64,000 nucleotides of DNA from Streptomyces sp. Je 1-332 (GTDB lineage: Bacteria; Actinomycetota; Actinomycetes; Streptomycetales; Streptomycetaceae). The position numbers were made by a program, and so were the translations under genes. The notes below the pieces were generated by a model. It had not been told where the DNA came from, did not search any database, and saw only the letters and a list, made by a program, of their open reading frames with translations. The stretch covers positions 3,162,001-3,226,000 of the forward strand of contig NZ_CP160402.1 of NCBI RefSeq assembly GCF_040730185.1, in the 5' to 3' direction. Numbering within the stretch: position 1 is the first letter of the stretch; every line of letters starts with the position of its first letter. Below are positions 1 through 8,202 of this stretch, piece by piece.

Positions 1-34
1 ATAACAGCGTTCAGCGAAACCTAGGGGGAGCCTC

Positions 35-991
35 ATGTCCATCAGCAGCCCGCGCGCCGGCACCGGCACCAGCACCGCCGCCAACCAGACCACCGGCGGC
101 GGCCGGCCCGCCCCCGGCCGCCGCACCTCCGCCCTCGCCGCCGCGGGCCTCGCCGCCATCGGCCCCGCAACGTGGGGCACCACCTACGTCACGACCACCG
201 AACTGCTGCCCCCGGACCGCCCGTTGCTCGCCGCGGCCCTGCGCGCGCTGCCCGCCGGGCTCATCCTGCTCGCCCTCACCCGGCGGCTGCCGAGCGGCGA
301 CTGGTGGTGGAAGGCGGGGGTTCTCGGGCTGCTCAACTTCGGGGCCTTCTTCCCGCTGCTGTTCTTCGGCGCCTACCACCTTCCCGGCGGCGTCGCCTCG
401 ACGGTCGGCGCCGTCATGCCGCTGCTCGTCGCGGGCTTCGGGATCGGTGTGCTGAAGGTGCGGCCCACGCGGCGCACGCTGATCGCCGGGCTCGTGGGGG
501 TCGGCGGCGTCGGGCTGCTCGTCCTGCGCGGCAGCGCCTCCGTCGACCTCGCGGGAATCGTGGCCATGCTGGTCGCCACCACGCTGATGGCGCTCGCCGT
601 CGTACTCAGCAAGCGCTGGGGACGGCCGGAGGGTGTCTCGTTGCTCGCTCTCACCGGATGGCAACTCACCGCCGGTGGGCTGGTGCTGGCGCCGATCGCC
701 CTCTCCTTCGAGGGGCTCCCCGGCCACTTCACCGGGGCCAACCTCGCCGGCTACGCCTACCTCGGCATCATCGGCACCGCCGTCGCGTACGCCCTCTGGT
801 TCCGCGGCATCGAGCGGCTCCCCGCGTCGTCCGTCTCGTTCCTGGGGCTCACGAACCCCGTCGTCGCCACCCTCGCCGGGCTGCTCCTGCTCGGGCAGAC
901 GCTCACCCTCTGGCAGGTCGCCGGGCTCGTACTGGTCGTGGCGAGCGTCCTGGTCGGGCAGGGCCGCCGCCGCAGGACCCGCATCTCGTAG
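35..991 (+). CDS. EamA/DMT-family transporter
   Basis: This 318-residue protein is an inner-membrane permease of the drug/metabolite transporter superfamily, predicted to export small metabolites; the substrate cannot be told from sequence. After a hydrophilic Ala/Pro/Gly-rich N-terminus of about 35 residues it has about ten hydrophobic helices arranged as two EamA repeats. The start WGTTYV near residue 50 and the second-half pattern ending GLTNPVVATLAGLLLLGQTLT are typical of the family, as is the length. The ATG at 35 is preceded by a good AGGGGGAG ribosome site at 23-30. It stands alone and converges on the acyltransferase gene at 1229. Family assignment is firm, substrate unknown. Confidence 0.9.
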   Translation: MSISSPRAGTGTSTAANQTTGGGRPAPGRRTSALAAAGLAAIGPATWGTTYVTTTELLPPDRPLLAAALRALPAGLILLALTRRLPSGDWWWKAGVLGLLNFGAFFPLLFFGAYHLPGGVASTVGAVMPLLVAGFGIGVLKVRPTRRTLIAGLVGVGGVGLLVLRGSASVDLAGIVAMLVATTLMALAVVLSKRWGRPEGVSLLALTGWQLTAGGLVLAPIALSFEGLPGHFTGANLAGYAYLGIIGTAVAYALWFRGIERLPASSVSFLGLTNPVVATLAGLLLLGQTLTLWQVAGLVLVVASVLVGQGRRRRTRIS

Positions 992-1141
992 CCCCGAGCA
1001 CAACATCCCCCCGAAGAACGCCACCAGACCCGCCCCCGGCCGCGAGCCCGAACACGCCGCCGTCACCGCCGTGGCGGTCCTGGACGAGGCCGAACGCCCC
1101 AAGCACCACCGCGCCCGCTTCACCGCCGGGTACTGACCGCC

Positions 1142-1190
1142 CCGCTCCAGCGGTCCTCACCTCAGGTCCGCTCCAGCGGCCCTCACCTCA
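1142..1190. repeat. 23-bp direct repeat, two copies
   Basis: The segments 1142-1164 and 1168-1190 are the same 23 bases with one mismatch, beginning CCGCTCCAGCGG and ending CTCACCTCA; a further partial copy of the CCGCTGG core follows. They lie in the 237-base gap between two convergent genes. CCGCTCCAGCGG is itself an inverted repeat, so the element may act as a weak two-way terminator, but no T-tract is seen. Confidence 0.5.
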
Positions 1191-1228
1191 GCCCCGCTGG
1201 AACTCCCGCTCGGCGCCGCCCGCAGAAC

Positions 1229-2542
1229 TCAGCCCCGGTGCGCCCCGCCCCGCGAAGGCGCGGCAGAGCGCCGGGACTTCGCCCCGTTCGGCCACAGCCT
1301 CGGGCTCCGCTTCGCCGCGAGGTCCTCGATCCAGCCCACGGCCATCACCATCAGGCCGATCAACGGCCAGACCAGGACGGTCATCCACAGCATGTACGTC
1401 GAGTCGAGCGCCGAGCTCCAGCGCTCGTCCTGCATGAACGGCAGGTCGTACGCCATGTCGATGATCGGCACCGTAGCCATGATCAGGAGGTTGTGCCAGA
1501 GATAGATCGTCACCGCTCGGTTGTTGGAGAGGGTGATGAGCTTGTCCCAGCTCTTCAGGCGGCCCGGCAGCTCCTGCCAGGACGGCGAGTACTGGAAGAG
1601 GATGACGACGAAGCCGAACGACCAGGCCGCCTGGGCCAGCGGGATGTCGTTCAGGTCCCAGCCGTCCGGACCCAGATGGCCCGAGGCCCACCACAGGCCG
1701 AAGGCCATGATCAGGGCCGAGACCGACACCGCCACGTAGCGCGGGACGCGGGCCAGCACGCCCTCCTGGTGCGCCATGCCGAGGACCCAGCAGCTGCCGT
1801 ACACCCCGAAGTCCGAGACCGCGTTGCCCGTCTCGCCGGGGATCTTGACGATCTCCGTGGCGAGCACCGCCGTCAGGGCGAGCGGGGCGAAGAGCGTCGC
1901 CCACGGGACCCTGCGGAACGCCCACAGCAGGAGCGGCGAGGCGATGACGAACCAGAGGTACGCGCGGAGGTACCAGAGCGGGCCCGCCGCCTGGGCCGGC
2001 CAGGTGTCCTCCAGGAGGCCCGCCTTGTCCCCGATGTGCCAGGGGAAGGGCGGGGCGCCGATCGGGAACACGTAGTTGACCAGGCTGACCAGGCCCCACG
2101 TGTCCCCGTGGTCCGGGTCCTTGGTGACGTTCCAGCCGCCGTAGAAGAGGAGGAAGAGCGCGACCGCGCTGAACGCCCACATGGGCGGGAGCAGCCGGCG
2201 TATTCGGCCTCTGATCACTCCCCATGCCGGGCGCTTCAGCGAGCGCGCCATCAGCGCGCCCGCCAGGGCGAACATCACGCCCATGGAGGGGAACAGGATC
2301 GTCAGCCAGGCCCAGCCGAACAGGTGGTAGACGACGACGCGGACCAGGGCCAGCGAGCGCAGGACGTCGAAGTAGCGGTCACGGCCCGGCTTCTTGGAGG
2401 CAGCCGGGGTGGCCGGAGCGGCCGGAGCGGCCGGGGCGGCCGGGGCGGCCAGAGGCCCCGTGGCCGCCGCCGGAGCCGCGGCGGCCCAGGGATCGGCGGT
2501 GTGCGCCGGCACCTGGGGCATCGGCTGCGTGGGATAGGTCAT
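1229..2542 (-). CDS. OafA-type membrane acyltransferase (third gene of the matAB operon)
   Basis: A 437-residue acyltransferase-3 family integral membrane protein, expected to transfer an acyl group (often acetyl or succinyl) to an extracytoplasmic glycan. Residues 1-50 are a low-complexity Pro/Ala linker. The family hallmark follows: RYFDVLRSLALVRVVVYHLFG with the conserved Arg and His of the first helix, then RGRIRRLLPP, and about ten hydrophobic helices to near residue 400. The start ATG at 2542 overlaps the stop of the upstream synthase gene as ATGA, so translation is probably coupled. The context suggests that it modifies the polymer made by the neighbouring deacetylase/GT2 enzyme; this is inference. 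Confidence 0.85.
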   Translation of the reverse strand: MTYPTQPMPQVPAHTADPWAAAAPAAATGPLAAPAAPAAPAAPATPAASKKPGRDRYFDVLRSLALVRVVVYHLFGWAWLTILFPSMGVMFALAGALMARSLKRPAWGVIRGRIRRLLPPMWAFSAVALFLLFYGGWNVTKDPDHGDTWGLVSLVNYVFPIGAPPFPWHIGDKAGLLEDTWPAQAAGPLWYLRAYLWFVIASPLLLWAFRRVPWATLFAPLALTAVLATEIVKIPGETGNAVSDFGVYGSCWVLGMAHQEGVLARVPRYVAVSVSALIMAFGLWWASGHLGPDGWDLNDIPLAQAAWSFGFVVILFQYSPSWQELPGRLKSWDKLITLSNNRAVTIYLWHNLLIMATVPIIDMAYDLPFMQDERWSSALDSTYMLWMTVLVWPLIGLMVMAVGWIEDLAAKRSPRLWPNGAKSRRSAAPSRGGAHRG

Positions 2543-4854
2543 GCGACGGGCCTCCGGTCAGGGCTGCCCGTCCGCTGCTGCGGAATCGAGGGCGGAGTTC
2601 CAAGGACGCCCGTGCGCCGGAGCTTCTGCCAGCGAAGGCGGCCTCCGGTCAGGGCGGTGATCCAGGACTGCAGCAGCACGACGTACATCAGCTGCCGGTA
2701 GAGGATCTGCTGCAGGGGCAGCGAGATCAGGTGGGTCATGCGCTCGCGGTCCAGCCGGAAGGCGTACGCCGCGCACACCGCCTGGACGGCGAGCACGCCG
2801 AGCCACGCGATGATCGTCTTCTGGGTGGGCCCGAAGACCAGGCCGTAGAGCAGGAACACGTCGATCAGGGGCGCCAGGAGCGGTGCCAGGACCATGAACA
2901 ACGACACCAGTGGCATGCCCACCCGGCCGAAGCGGCCCGAGGGACCGGACTCGATCACCGAGCGGCGGTGCTTCCAGATCGCCTGCATCGTGCCGTACGA
3001 CCAGCGGTAGCGCTGCGACCACAGCTGCTGCACCGTCTCCGGCGCCTCGGTCCACGCGCGCGCCTTCTCGGCGTACACGACCCGCCAGCCGTCGCGGTGC
3101 ATCGCCATCGTGATGTCCGTGTCCTCGGCGAGGGTGTCGTCGCTCATGCCGCCGACCCGCTCCAGGGCCGAACGCCGGAAGGCTCCCACGGCGCCGGGGA
3201 TGGTCGGCATGCAACCGAGCATGTCGTACATCCGGCGGTCGAGGTTGAAGCCCATCACGTACTCGATGTGCTGCCAGGCACCGATCAGCGAATCCCTGTT
3301 GCCGACCTTCGCGTTGCCCGCGACGGCGCCCACGCGCGGGTCGCCGAACGGCTGCACCAGCTCGCGCACGGTGGACTGCTCGAAGACCGTGTCGCCGTCC
3401 ATCATCACGATGAGGTCGTAACGGGCGTTGGCTATACCGCGGTTGAGGGCGGCGGGCTTGCCCGCGTTCTGCTGCCGTACGACGCGTACGTTCGGCAGGC
3501 GGAGTCCCTCGACGATCAGCGCGGTGCCGTCGGACGAGCCGTCGTCGATGACGATGATCTCGATGGGGTGGTCGCTCGTCATCAGTGAACGGACCGTGGC
3601 CTCGATGCACTTGGCCTCGTTGTAGGCGGGCACGAGGACCGACACCGGTTCGGTGATGTCGGGGCCCCAGCGGAAGCCACGCCTGCGCACCTTGCGCGCG
3701 TGCACCGCGGAGAGCAGCAGCATCATGCCGAAGCGGAGCATGACCAGGGACCCGATCACGGCGAGGGCCACGACGAGTACGCCGGTGATCTTCTCCGACG
3801 CCCCGACCAGGAAGACCCAGGCCTTGCCCTTCCACAGGTCGAGGCCGCTGACCGGCGCGTGCGCGCTGGGTGCGTCCAGGGCCTCGGTGAGATTGGTGAA
3901 GTGGTAGCCCTTGTCCTGCAGATCGGGCAGGAACGTGTCGAGCGCGGCCACCGTCTGCGAGCGGTCGCCTCCGGAGTCGTGCATCAGGACGATGGCGCCG
4001 TCGCCGTTCTTGGGCGTGGCCCGGCGAATGATCTCGTCGACGCCGGGACGCTTCCAGTCCTCGCTGTCGGTGTTGTTGACGACGGTGAGGTAGCCGCGGC
4101 TGCCGATGTACTGCGTCACCGGCCAGGACTTGTTGTCCATGGCGTCGGAGAAGGAGGAGTACGGCGGGCGGAAGAGGGAGGTGCGGACACCGGCGGCGCC
4201 CGCGAGGGCGAGCTGGTTCTGCGAGAGCTCCCAGTCGATGCGGCTCTTCGACTGGTACGACAGGTCGGGGTGGTTGAACGTGTGCAGGCCGACCTCGTGG
4301 CCCTCGTCCACCATGCGCTCGACCAGGTCGGGGTGGCGCGATGCCATCGTGCCGGTGACGAAGAAGACGCCGTGCGCGTGGTGCTTCTTCAGTACGTCGA
4401 GGACCTTGGGCGTCCACTCCGGGTCCGGGCCGTCGTCGAAGGTCAGTACGAGGCGGTGGCGGGGGACGCTCAGCGTCTCCTCGTGGCCGCCGCGGGTGTC
4501 GATGACCGGGCCGCCGCCCTCGAGGATCTTCTTCGGGACCTGGTCGGTGGCCGCGGGCGGGCGCACGCGGTGGTCGGCGAGGATCTCGCTGTGGGTGTAG
4601 CCCCGCAGCATGAGCATCGCCATCAGGGCGACCAGGAGGAGCAGGGGCAGGAGATAACGCAGGGGCAGCCTGCGTCGCTTGCCGCCGCGGGCCGGCTGGG
4701 CGCGGCGTCGGCCGCCGCCACCGCCGCCGCGGGTCTGCGCTCGGGCGTTCCGGTTCTGGGCGCGGGCGTTCCTGTTCTGGGCGCGGGCGTTCCGGGGCTG
4801 GGCGTGACTGTGCCGGGAGCCGGCGGACCGGCCCCTGTTGGTGCGGGTGTTCAT
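2539..4854 (-). CDS. matB: bifunctional polysaccharide deacetylase / GT2 synthase, MatB-like
   Basis: A 771-residue fusion predicted to polymerise and partly N-deacetylate a surface glycan; MatAB of Streptomyces is reported to make a poly-N-acetylglucosamine needed for hyphal aggregation. The N-terminus has four NARAQ-type repeats (about residues 22-42), a basic stretch and a membrane helix (about 66-84). A NodB deacetylase domain follows with TFDDGP, the metal-binding HTFNH, FRPPYSS and LMHDSGGD. After another helix comes a processive GT2 domain with VIDDGSSDG, the DGD of MMDGDT, EDTD and QRYRW, then C-terminal helices. This corresponds to PgaB and PgaC activities in one chain. Start and stop overlap both neighbours as ATGA. 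The symbol rests on family and synteny. Confidence 0.85.
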   Translation of the reverse strand: MNTRTNRGRSAGSRHSHAQPRNARAQNRNARAQNRNARAQTRGGGGGGRRRAQPARGGKRRRLPLRYLLPLLLLVALMAMLMLRGYTHSEILADHRVRPPAATDQVPKKILEGGGPVIDTRGGHEETLSVPRHRLVLTFDDGPDPEWTPKVLDVLKKHHAHGVFFVTGTMASRHPDLVERMVDEGHEVGLHTFNHPDLSYQSKSRIDWELSQNQLALAGAAGVRTSLFRPPYSSFSDAMDNKSWPVTQYIGSRGYLTVVNNTDSEDWKRPGVDEIIRRATPKNGDGAIVLMHDSGGDRSQTVAALDTFLPDLQDKGYHFTNLTEALDAPSAHAPVSGLDLWKGKAWVFLVGASEKITGVLVVALAVIGSLVMLRFGMMLLLSAVHARKVRRRGFRWGPDITEPVSVLVPAYNEAKCIEATVRSLMTSDHPIEIIVIDDGSSDGTALIVEGLRLPNVRVVRQQNAGKPAALNRGIANARYDLIVMMDGDTVFEQSTVRELVQPFGDPRVGAVAGNAKVGNRDSLIGAWQHIEYVMGFNLDRRMYDMLGCMPTIPGAVGAFRRSALERVGGMSDDTLAEDTDITMAMHRDGWRVVYAEKARAWTEAPETVQQLWSQRYRWSYGTMQAIWKHRRSVIESGPSGRFGRVGMPLVSLFMVLAPLLAPLIDVFLLYGLVFGPTQKTIIAWLGVLAVQAVCAAYAFRLDRERMTHLISLPLQQILYRQLMYVVLLQSWITALTGGRLRWQKLRRTGVLGTPPSIPQQRTGSPDRRPVA

Positions 4855-5627
4855 AGCTGTGCGCCCTCCGAGGGCTGCTGGCCTGCGCCTCGCGGGGACA
4901 GCTGACCGGCCGCCCGGGCGCTCTGCGGGGACTGTTGGTCGGCGGCGGGCTGCACGGCGGGGACTTCGCCGCCGCCTCCGGACGCGCCTGGCGGGGTCTC
5001 GGTGGACGGGTCCGGGTCCGGCGTCGTGGGGTCGTCGGTCGGGTCCGGGTCCGGGTCCGGCTTCGGGGGGTCGTCGGTCGGGTCGGGGTCCCCGCCGCCG
5101 TCCGTGGGGTCGGGGTCGGGCTTGCCGCCGCCGTCCGTGGGGTCCGGGTCGGGCGAATCGCCCGGCTCGACCTTGCCGTCCTTCGTCTTCGACGGGTCGG
5201 GCCTGCCGTCGTCGCCGGTCGCGGGAGCGGTGGTGCCGCTCTCCGACGCTCCGGGTGACGGGGTCGCGCCGGGTGAGGCGGAGGGGTCGAGGGGGTCGGC
5301 CGGGCGGTCCGGTGTGTCCACCTTGCTCGCCGGCTTCTCGTCCTTGGGGTCGATCGGCAGCCAGGGCGCGCTGGAGTTGCCCGAGAGCAGGGTGCTCACG
5401 ATGATCACCGCGTAGACGGCGCAGGCTATGCCGACGGTCACGCCTATCCGGCGGTACCTCCGGCTGCGGCGGCCCGTCTCGTCGACGAAAACCGGCCCGT
5501 CAGGCGCATTCTGATCACTCTCGGCGGCAAGATCCGCCAGCTGTCGCCCCACCCCGTCGATCTGAACGGTGACCTCGTTCGGATCATGGGTGTGTTCCGG
5601 TAGGGCACCTTCTCGCCAATTCTCCAT
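4851..5627 (-). CDS. matA: Pro/Asp-rich single-pass membrane protein, MatA-like
   Basis: A 258-residue protein with a cytoplasmic N-terminus of about 60 residues, one membrane helix (about 61-82, IGVTVGIACAVYAVIIVSTLL) and an outside tail of DPDPTDGGG-type repeats rich in Pro, Asp, Gly and Thr. No enzymatic motif is visible. I chose the ATG at 5627 (MENWREG) because GGGGGG lies 9-15 bases upstream, rather than a more upstream in-frame start. It is the first gene of an operon with the deacetylase/GT2 gene (ATGA overlap), which is why it is called MatA; a role as an accessory or wall-spanning partner of the synthase is inference. The repeats make length variation likely between strains. Confidence 0.7.
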   Translation of the reverse strand: MENWREGALPEHTHDPNEVTVQIDGVGRQLADLAAESDQNAPDGPVFVDETGRRSRRYRRIGVTVGIACAVYAVIIVSTLLSGNSSAPWLPIDPKDEKPASKVDTPDRPADPLDPSASPGATPSPGASESGTTAPATGDDGRPDPSKTKDGKVEPGDSPDPDPTDGGGKPDPDPTDGGGDPDPTDDPPKPDPDPDPTDDPTTPDPDPSTETPPGASGGGGEVPAVQPAADQQSPQSARAAGQLSPRGAGQQPSEGAQL

Positions 5628-5782
5628 GCGTACGCACAACCCCCCACATAACCTGACTCGGGCGCGCACGACTCCGGGCAACTTGCCGTCGGACCGGGCC
5701 CCCACCCGGCCCGAGCGCCCCCCTATCACACCGCGCCCGGACCATGAATGTAGCGCACGGCGGTGACAGTCGTACTAATCCT

Positions 5783-6805
5783 TCATTCCAGGCTCATCAT
5801 GATGAGGGCATCCGTGGCCGGAACCCACCCGTCCTCGGGCCTTCGCAGCCACCCCTCGGCGGCGGCCAGCTCGGCCGCCGCCGCACGCAGAGCGTCGACC
5901 CCCGGGTGCGCGAGCCCCTTTCTCCACACCAGGGACACGGGTGACAGTGGTACGGGGTCGATCAGGGGCCGCAGGACCGCTTCGGGCATGGCCGGAAAGT
6001 CCACCACGGTGAGGACCGGGGTCCGATTCTTGGCCATGATCCGCCCGAACTCCTCGGTGCCCACCGCGAGGGGCGCGGGCGCCGCCACCTCGATCCCGCG
6101 TCCCTCGAAAAGGCGATGCGCGAGGTCGGTCCACTCCAGCGTCCGGGGGTTCCCCGCCCCCGCGTACACGCTCTCCCCCGCGAGCGCGCCGAGCGGCACC
6201 GCGTCGAGCTCGGCCAGGGGGTGGCCGAGCGGCAGCAGCACCGCCATCGGCTCGTACCGCACGGGCTGGTGGGCGAGCCGTGCCCGCACCGCCGGTTCGA
6301 GCCCGGCGTACCGCCCGAAGGAGACGTCGAGCCGACCGGCAAGGATCTCGGCGGCGGCCCCGGTGAGTCCGCTCTCGAAGCGGGCCATCAGCTCACACTC
6401 CGGGACGAGTTCGCGGGCCCGCTCCAGGACGCGGCCGCAGGTGAGCCCCGGGCTGTTCAGGTCCACGAGCAGCGGGCGCGCCGCACCTCCGCTTCCCGTG
6501 CCGCGCGCGAAGGCCGCCGTCAGGTCGTCCTGCGCCTCGATGACCCGCCGCGCGTACGGCAGCAGCCGCTCACCCTCACCGGTCAGCGTGACCTGCCGCG
6601 TCGTCCGCACGAAGAGATCGGCCCCCAACTCCCGCTCCAGGCGGCGCACATCGCGGCTGAGCGCCTGCTGGGCGACGTACAGCCTGGCGGCGGCCCGCGT
6701 GAAGTGCAGCTCTTCGGAGACGGCCAGGAAGGCGCGCAGGAGGCGGGGGTCCAGGTCGCGGGGCGCACCGGGTATGCGGGGTTGTGCCCGCGGCTCTGCT
6801 GTCAC
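5783..6805 (-). CDS. LysR-family transcriptional regulator
   Basis: A 340-residue LysR-type regulator. The winged helix-turn-helix is at about residues 23-82 (LRAFLAVSEELHFTRAAARLYVAQQALSRDVRRLE), followed by a periplasmic-binding-protein-like effector domain; the length is normal for the family. It is divergent from the MFS exporter that starts at 6889, with about 80 bases between the starts, the usual arrangement for a LysR protein that controls its neighbour and itself. The effector is unknown. The matA promoter region (5628-5782) lies just beyond its 3' end. Confidence 0.9.
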   Translation of the reverse strand: MTAEPRAQPRIPGAPRDLDPRLLRAFLAVSEELHFTRAAARLYVAQQALSRDVRRLERELGADLFVRTTRQVTLTGEGERLLPYARRVIEAQDDLTAAFARGTGSGGAARPLLVDLNSPGLTCGRVLERARELVPECELMARFESGLTGAAAEILAGRLDVSFGRYAGLEPAVRARLAHQPVRYEPMAVLLPLGHPLAELDAVPLGALAGESVYAGAGNPRTLEWTDLAHRLFEGRGIEVAAPAPLAVGTEEFGRIMAKNRTPVLTVVDFPAMPEAVLRPLIDPVPLSPVSLVWRKGLAHPGVDALRAAAAELAAAEGWLRRPEDGWVPATDALIMMSLE

Positions 6806-6888
6806 TCCGGGAACTTACAACGGGAGTGCGTGAGTCGGGCCCCAGAAGGTGTTGGACCCCACACCACCGCCCCGGTGAGGGTGATCCC

Positions 6889-8202
6889 ATGCCGCCCGCC
6901 GAATCCCATGGGCCTCACGAGCCTCACGAGCCTCGCCGTCCCCGCCTGCCCCACACCTCCCGCGCGCCCCGCCGCAACCCTTACGCCCGCCTCTTCCGCA
7001 TACCCGGAGCCACCGCCTTCACCATCGGCAACCTCATCGCCCGCCTCCCCATGGGCATGTTCAGCGTCAGCGCCGTCATCATGATCGCCGGAGCACGCGG
7101 TTCGTACGCGCTCGCCGGCGCCGTCACCGCGACGGGCCTCGCCGCGACCGCCGTCGTGGCCCCCTGGACGGCGCGGCTCGTCGACCGGCACGGCCAGGCG
7201 CGGATCGCCGTCCCTGCCACCGCGATCGCCGCGCTCGGCTCCCTCTCCCTGCTGCTGTGCGTGCACTACGGGGCGCCCGACTGGACCCTGTTCGCCTCGT
7301 ACGCCGCGACCGCCACCACCCCCAACACCGGGGGCATGTCCCGGGCCCGCTGGGCCCACCTCCTGAAGGACGACGAGCGGGCCGTGCACACCGCCAACTC
7401 CTTCGAACAGGCAGCGGACGAGCTGTGCTTCATGCTCGGACCCGTCCTCGCGGCCTTCCTGTGCGGGGCGCTCTTCCCGGAGGCGGGCACCCTCATCGGC
7501 GTCGTGCTGCTCCTGACCGGCGTGCTGCTCTTCGCCGCCCAGCGCGGGACGGAACCGCCGCCCCGGGGACGTACGGCGGACAAGGAGAAGTCGCCCCTTC
7601 GCGCGCGCGGGATGCCCACTCTGCTCGCCGCCTTCCTCGCCAGCGGTGCCGTCTTCGGCTCGATGGAGGTCGTGACGATCGCCTACGCCGACGCGCAGGG
7701 CCACAAGTCGGCCGCGGGCGTGATCCTCGCGCTCCAGGCCGCGGGCTCCTGTGCGGCAGGCCTCCTCTACGGGACGGTCAAGCCGAGCGGGCCCGCCGAC
7801 CGCCGTCACATCCTGTGCGCCGCCGCGATGGCGATTTTGATGACGCTGCCGCTCCTGGCGGCCACCCTCACCGGCTCACTCCTTGTGCTCGCCGGGGCTC
7901 TCCTTGTCGCCGGTATGGCGACGGCGCCGACGATGGTCACCGGGATGAGCCTGGTCCAACAGCGCACCCCCGAGGGCCGGTTGAACGAGGGCATGACCCT
8001 CGCCGTCACCGGCCTCCTCGGGGGCATCGCCTGCGGCGCCGCGTGCGGCGGCTGGGTGGTCGAGCACCTGAGTCCCGCCAGGGGTTACGCGGTCCCGGTC
8101 GCCGCCGCGTGCTGCGCGCTGCTGCTCAGCATCGCGCAGGCTTGCGCCACGAGCACTCCAGGTCCCCGCTCGCCTCGGCCGCACGCTCCGAGCGCGGCCT
8201 GA
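6889..8202 (+). CDS. MFS transporter
   Basis: A 437-residue major facilitator protein with about twelve hydrophobic helices after a His/Pro/Arg-rich N-terminus of about 35 residues; probably an exporter of a small molecule. I chose the ATG at 6889 (MPPAESHG), preceded by GGTGAGGGTGATCCC, over an in-frame ATG at 6784 that would run into the divergent LysR gene. The central cytoplasmic loop (TEPPPRGRTADKEKSPLRAR) separates two six-helix halves. It is likely regulated by the LysR protein next door. Its last 77 bases overlap the convergent carboxypeptidase gene. Confidence 0.85.
   Translation: MPPAESHGPHEPHEPRRPRLPHTSRAPRRNPYARLFRIPGATAFTIGNLIARLPMGMFSVSAVIMIAGARGSYALAGAVTATGLAATAVVAPWTARLVDRHGQARIAVPATAIAALGSLSLLLCVHYGAPDWTLFASYAATATTPNTGGMSRARWAHLLKDDERAVHTANSFEQAADELCFMLGPVLAAFLCGALFPEAGTLIGVVLLLTGVLLFAAQRGTEPPPRGRTADKEKSPLRARGMPTLLAAFLASGAVFGSMEVVTIAYADAQGHKSAAGVILALQAAGSCAAGLLYGTVKPSGPADRRHILCAAAMAILMTLPLLAATLTGSLLVLAGALLVAGMATAPTMVTGMSLVQQRTPEGRLNEGMTLAVTGLLGGIACGAACGGWVVEHLSPARGYAVPVAAACCALLLSIAQACATSTPGPRSPRPHAPSAA

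Noticed and set aside
6784..6889. N-terminal extension of the MFS protein from an ATG at 6784
   Set aside because: It would overlap the divergent LysR start, is not hydrophobic or conserved-looking, and the ATG at 6889 has a good ribosome site.
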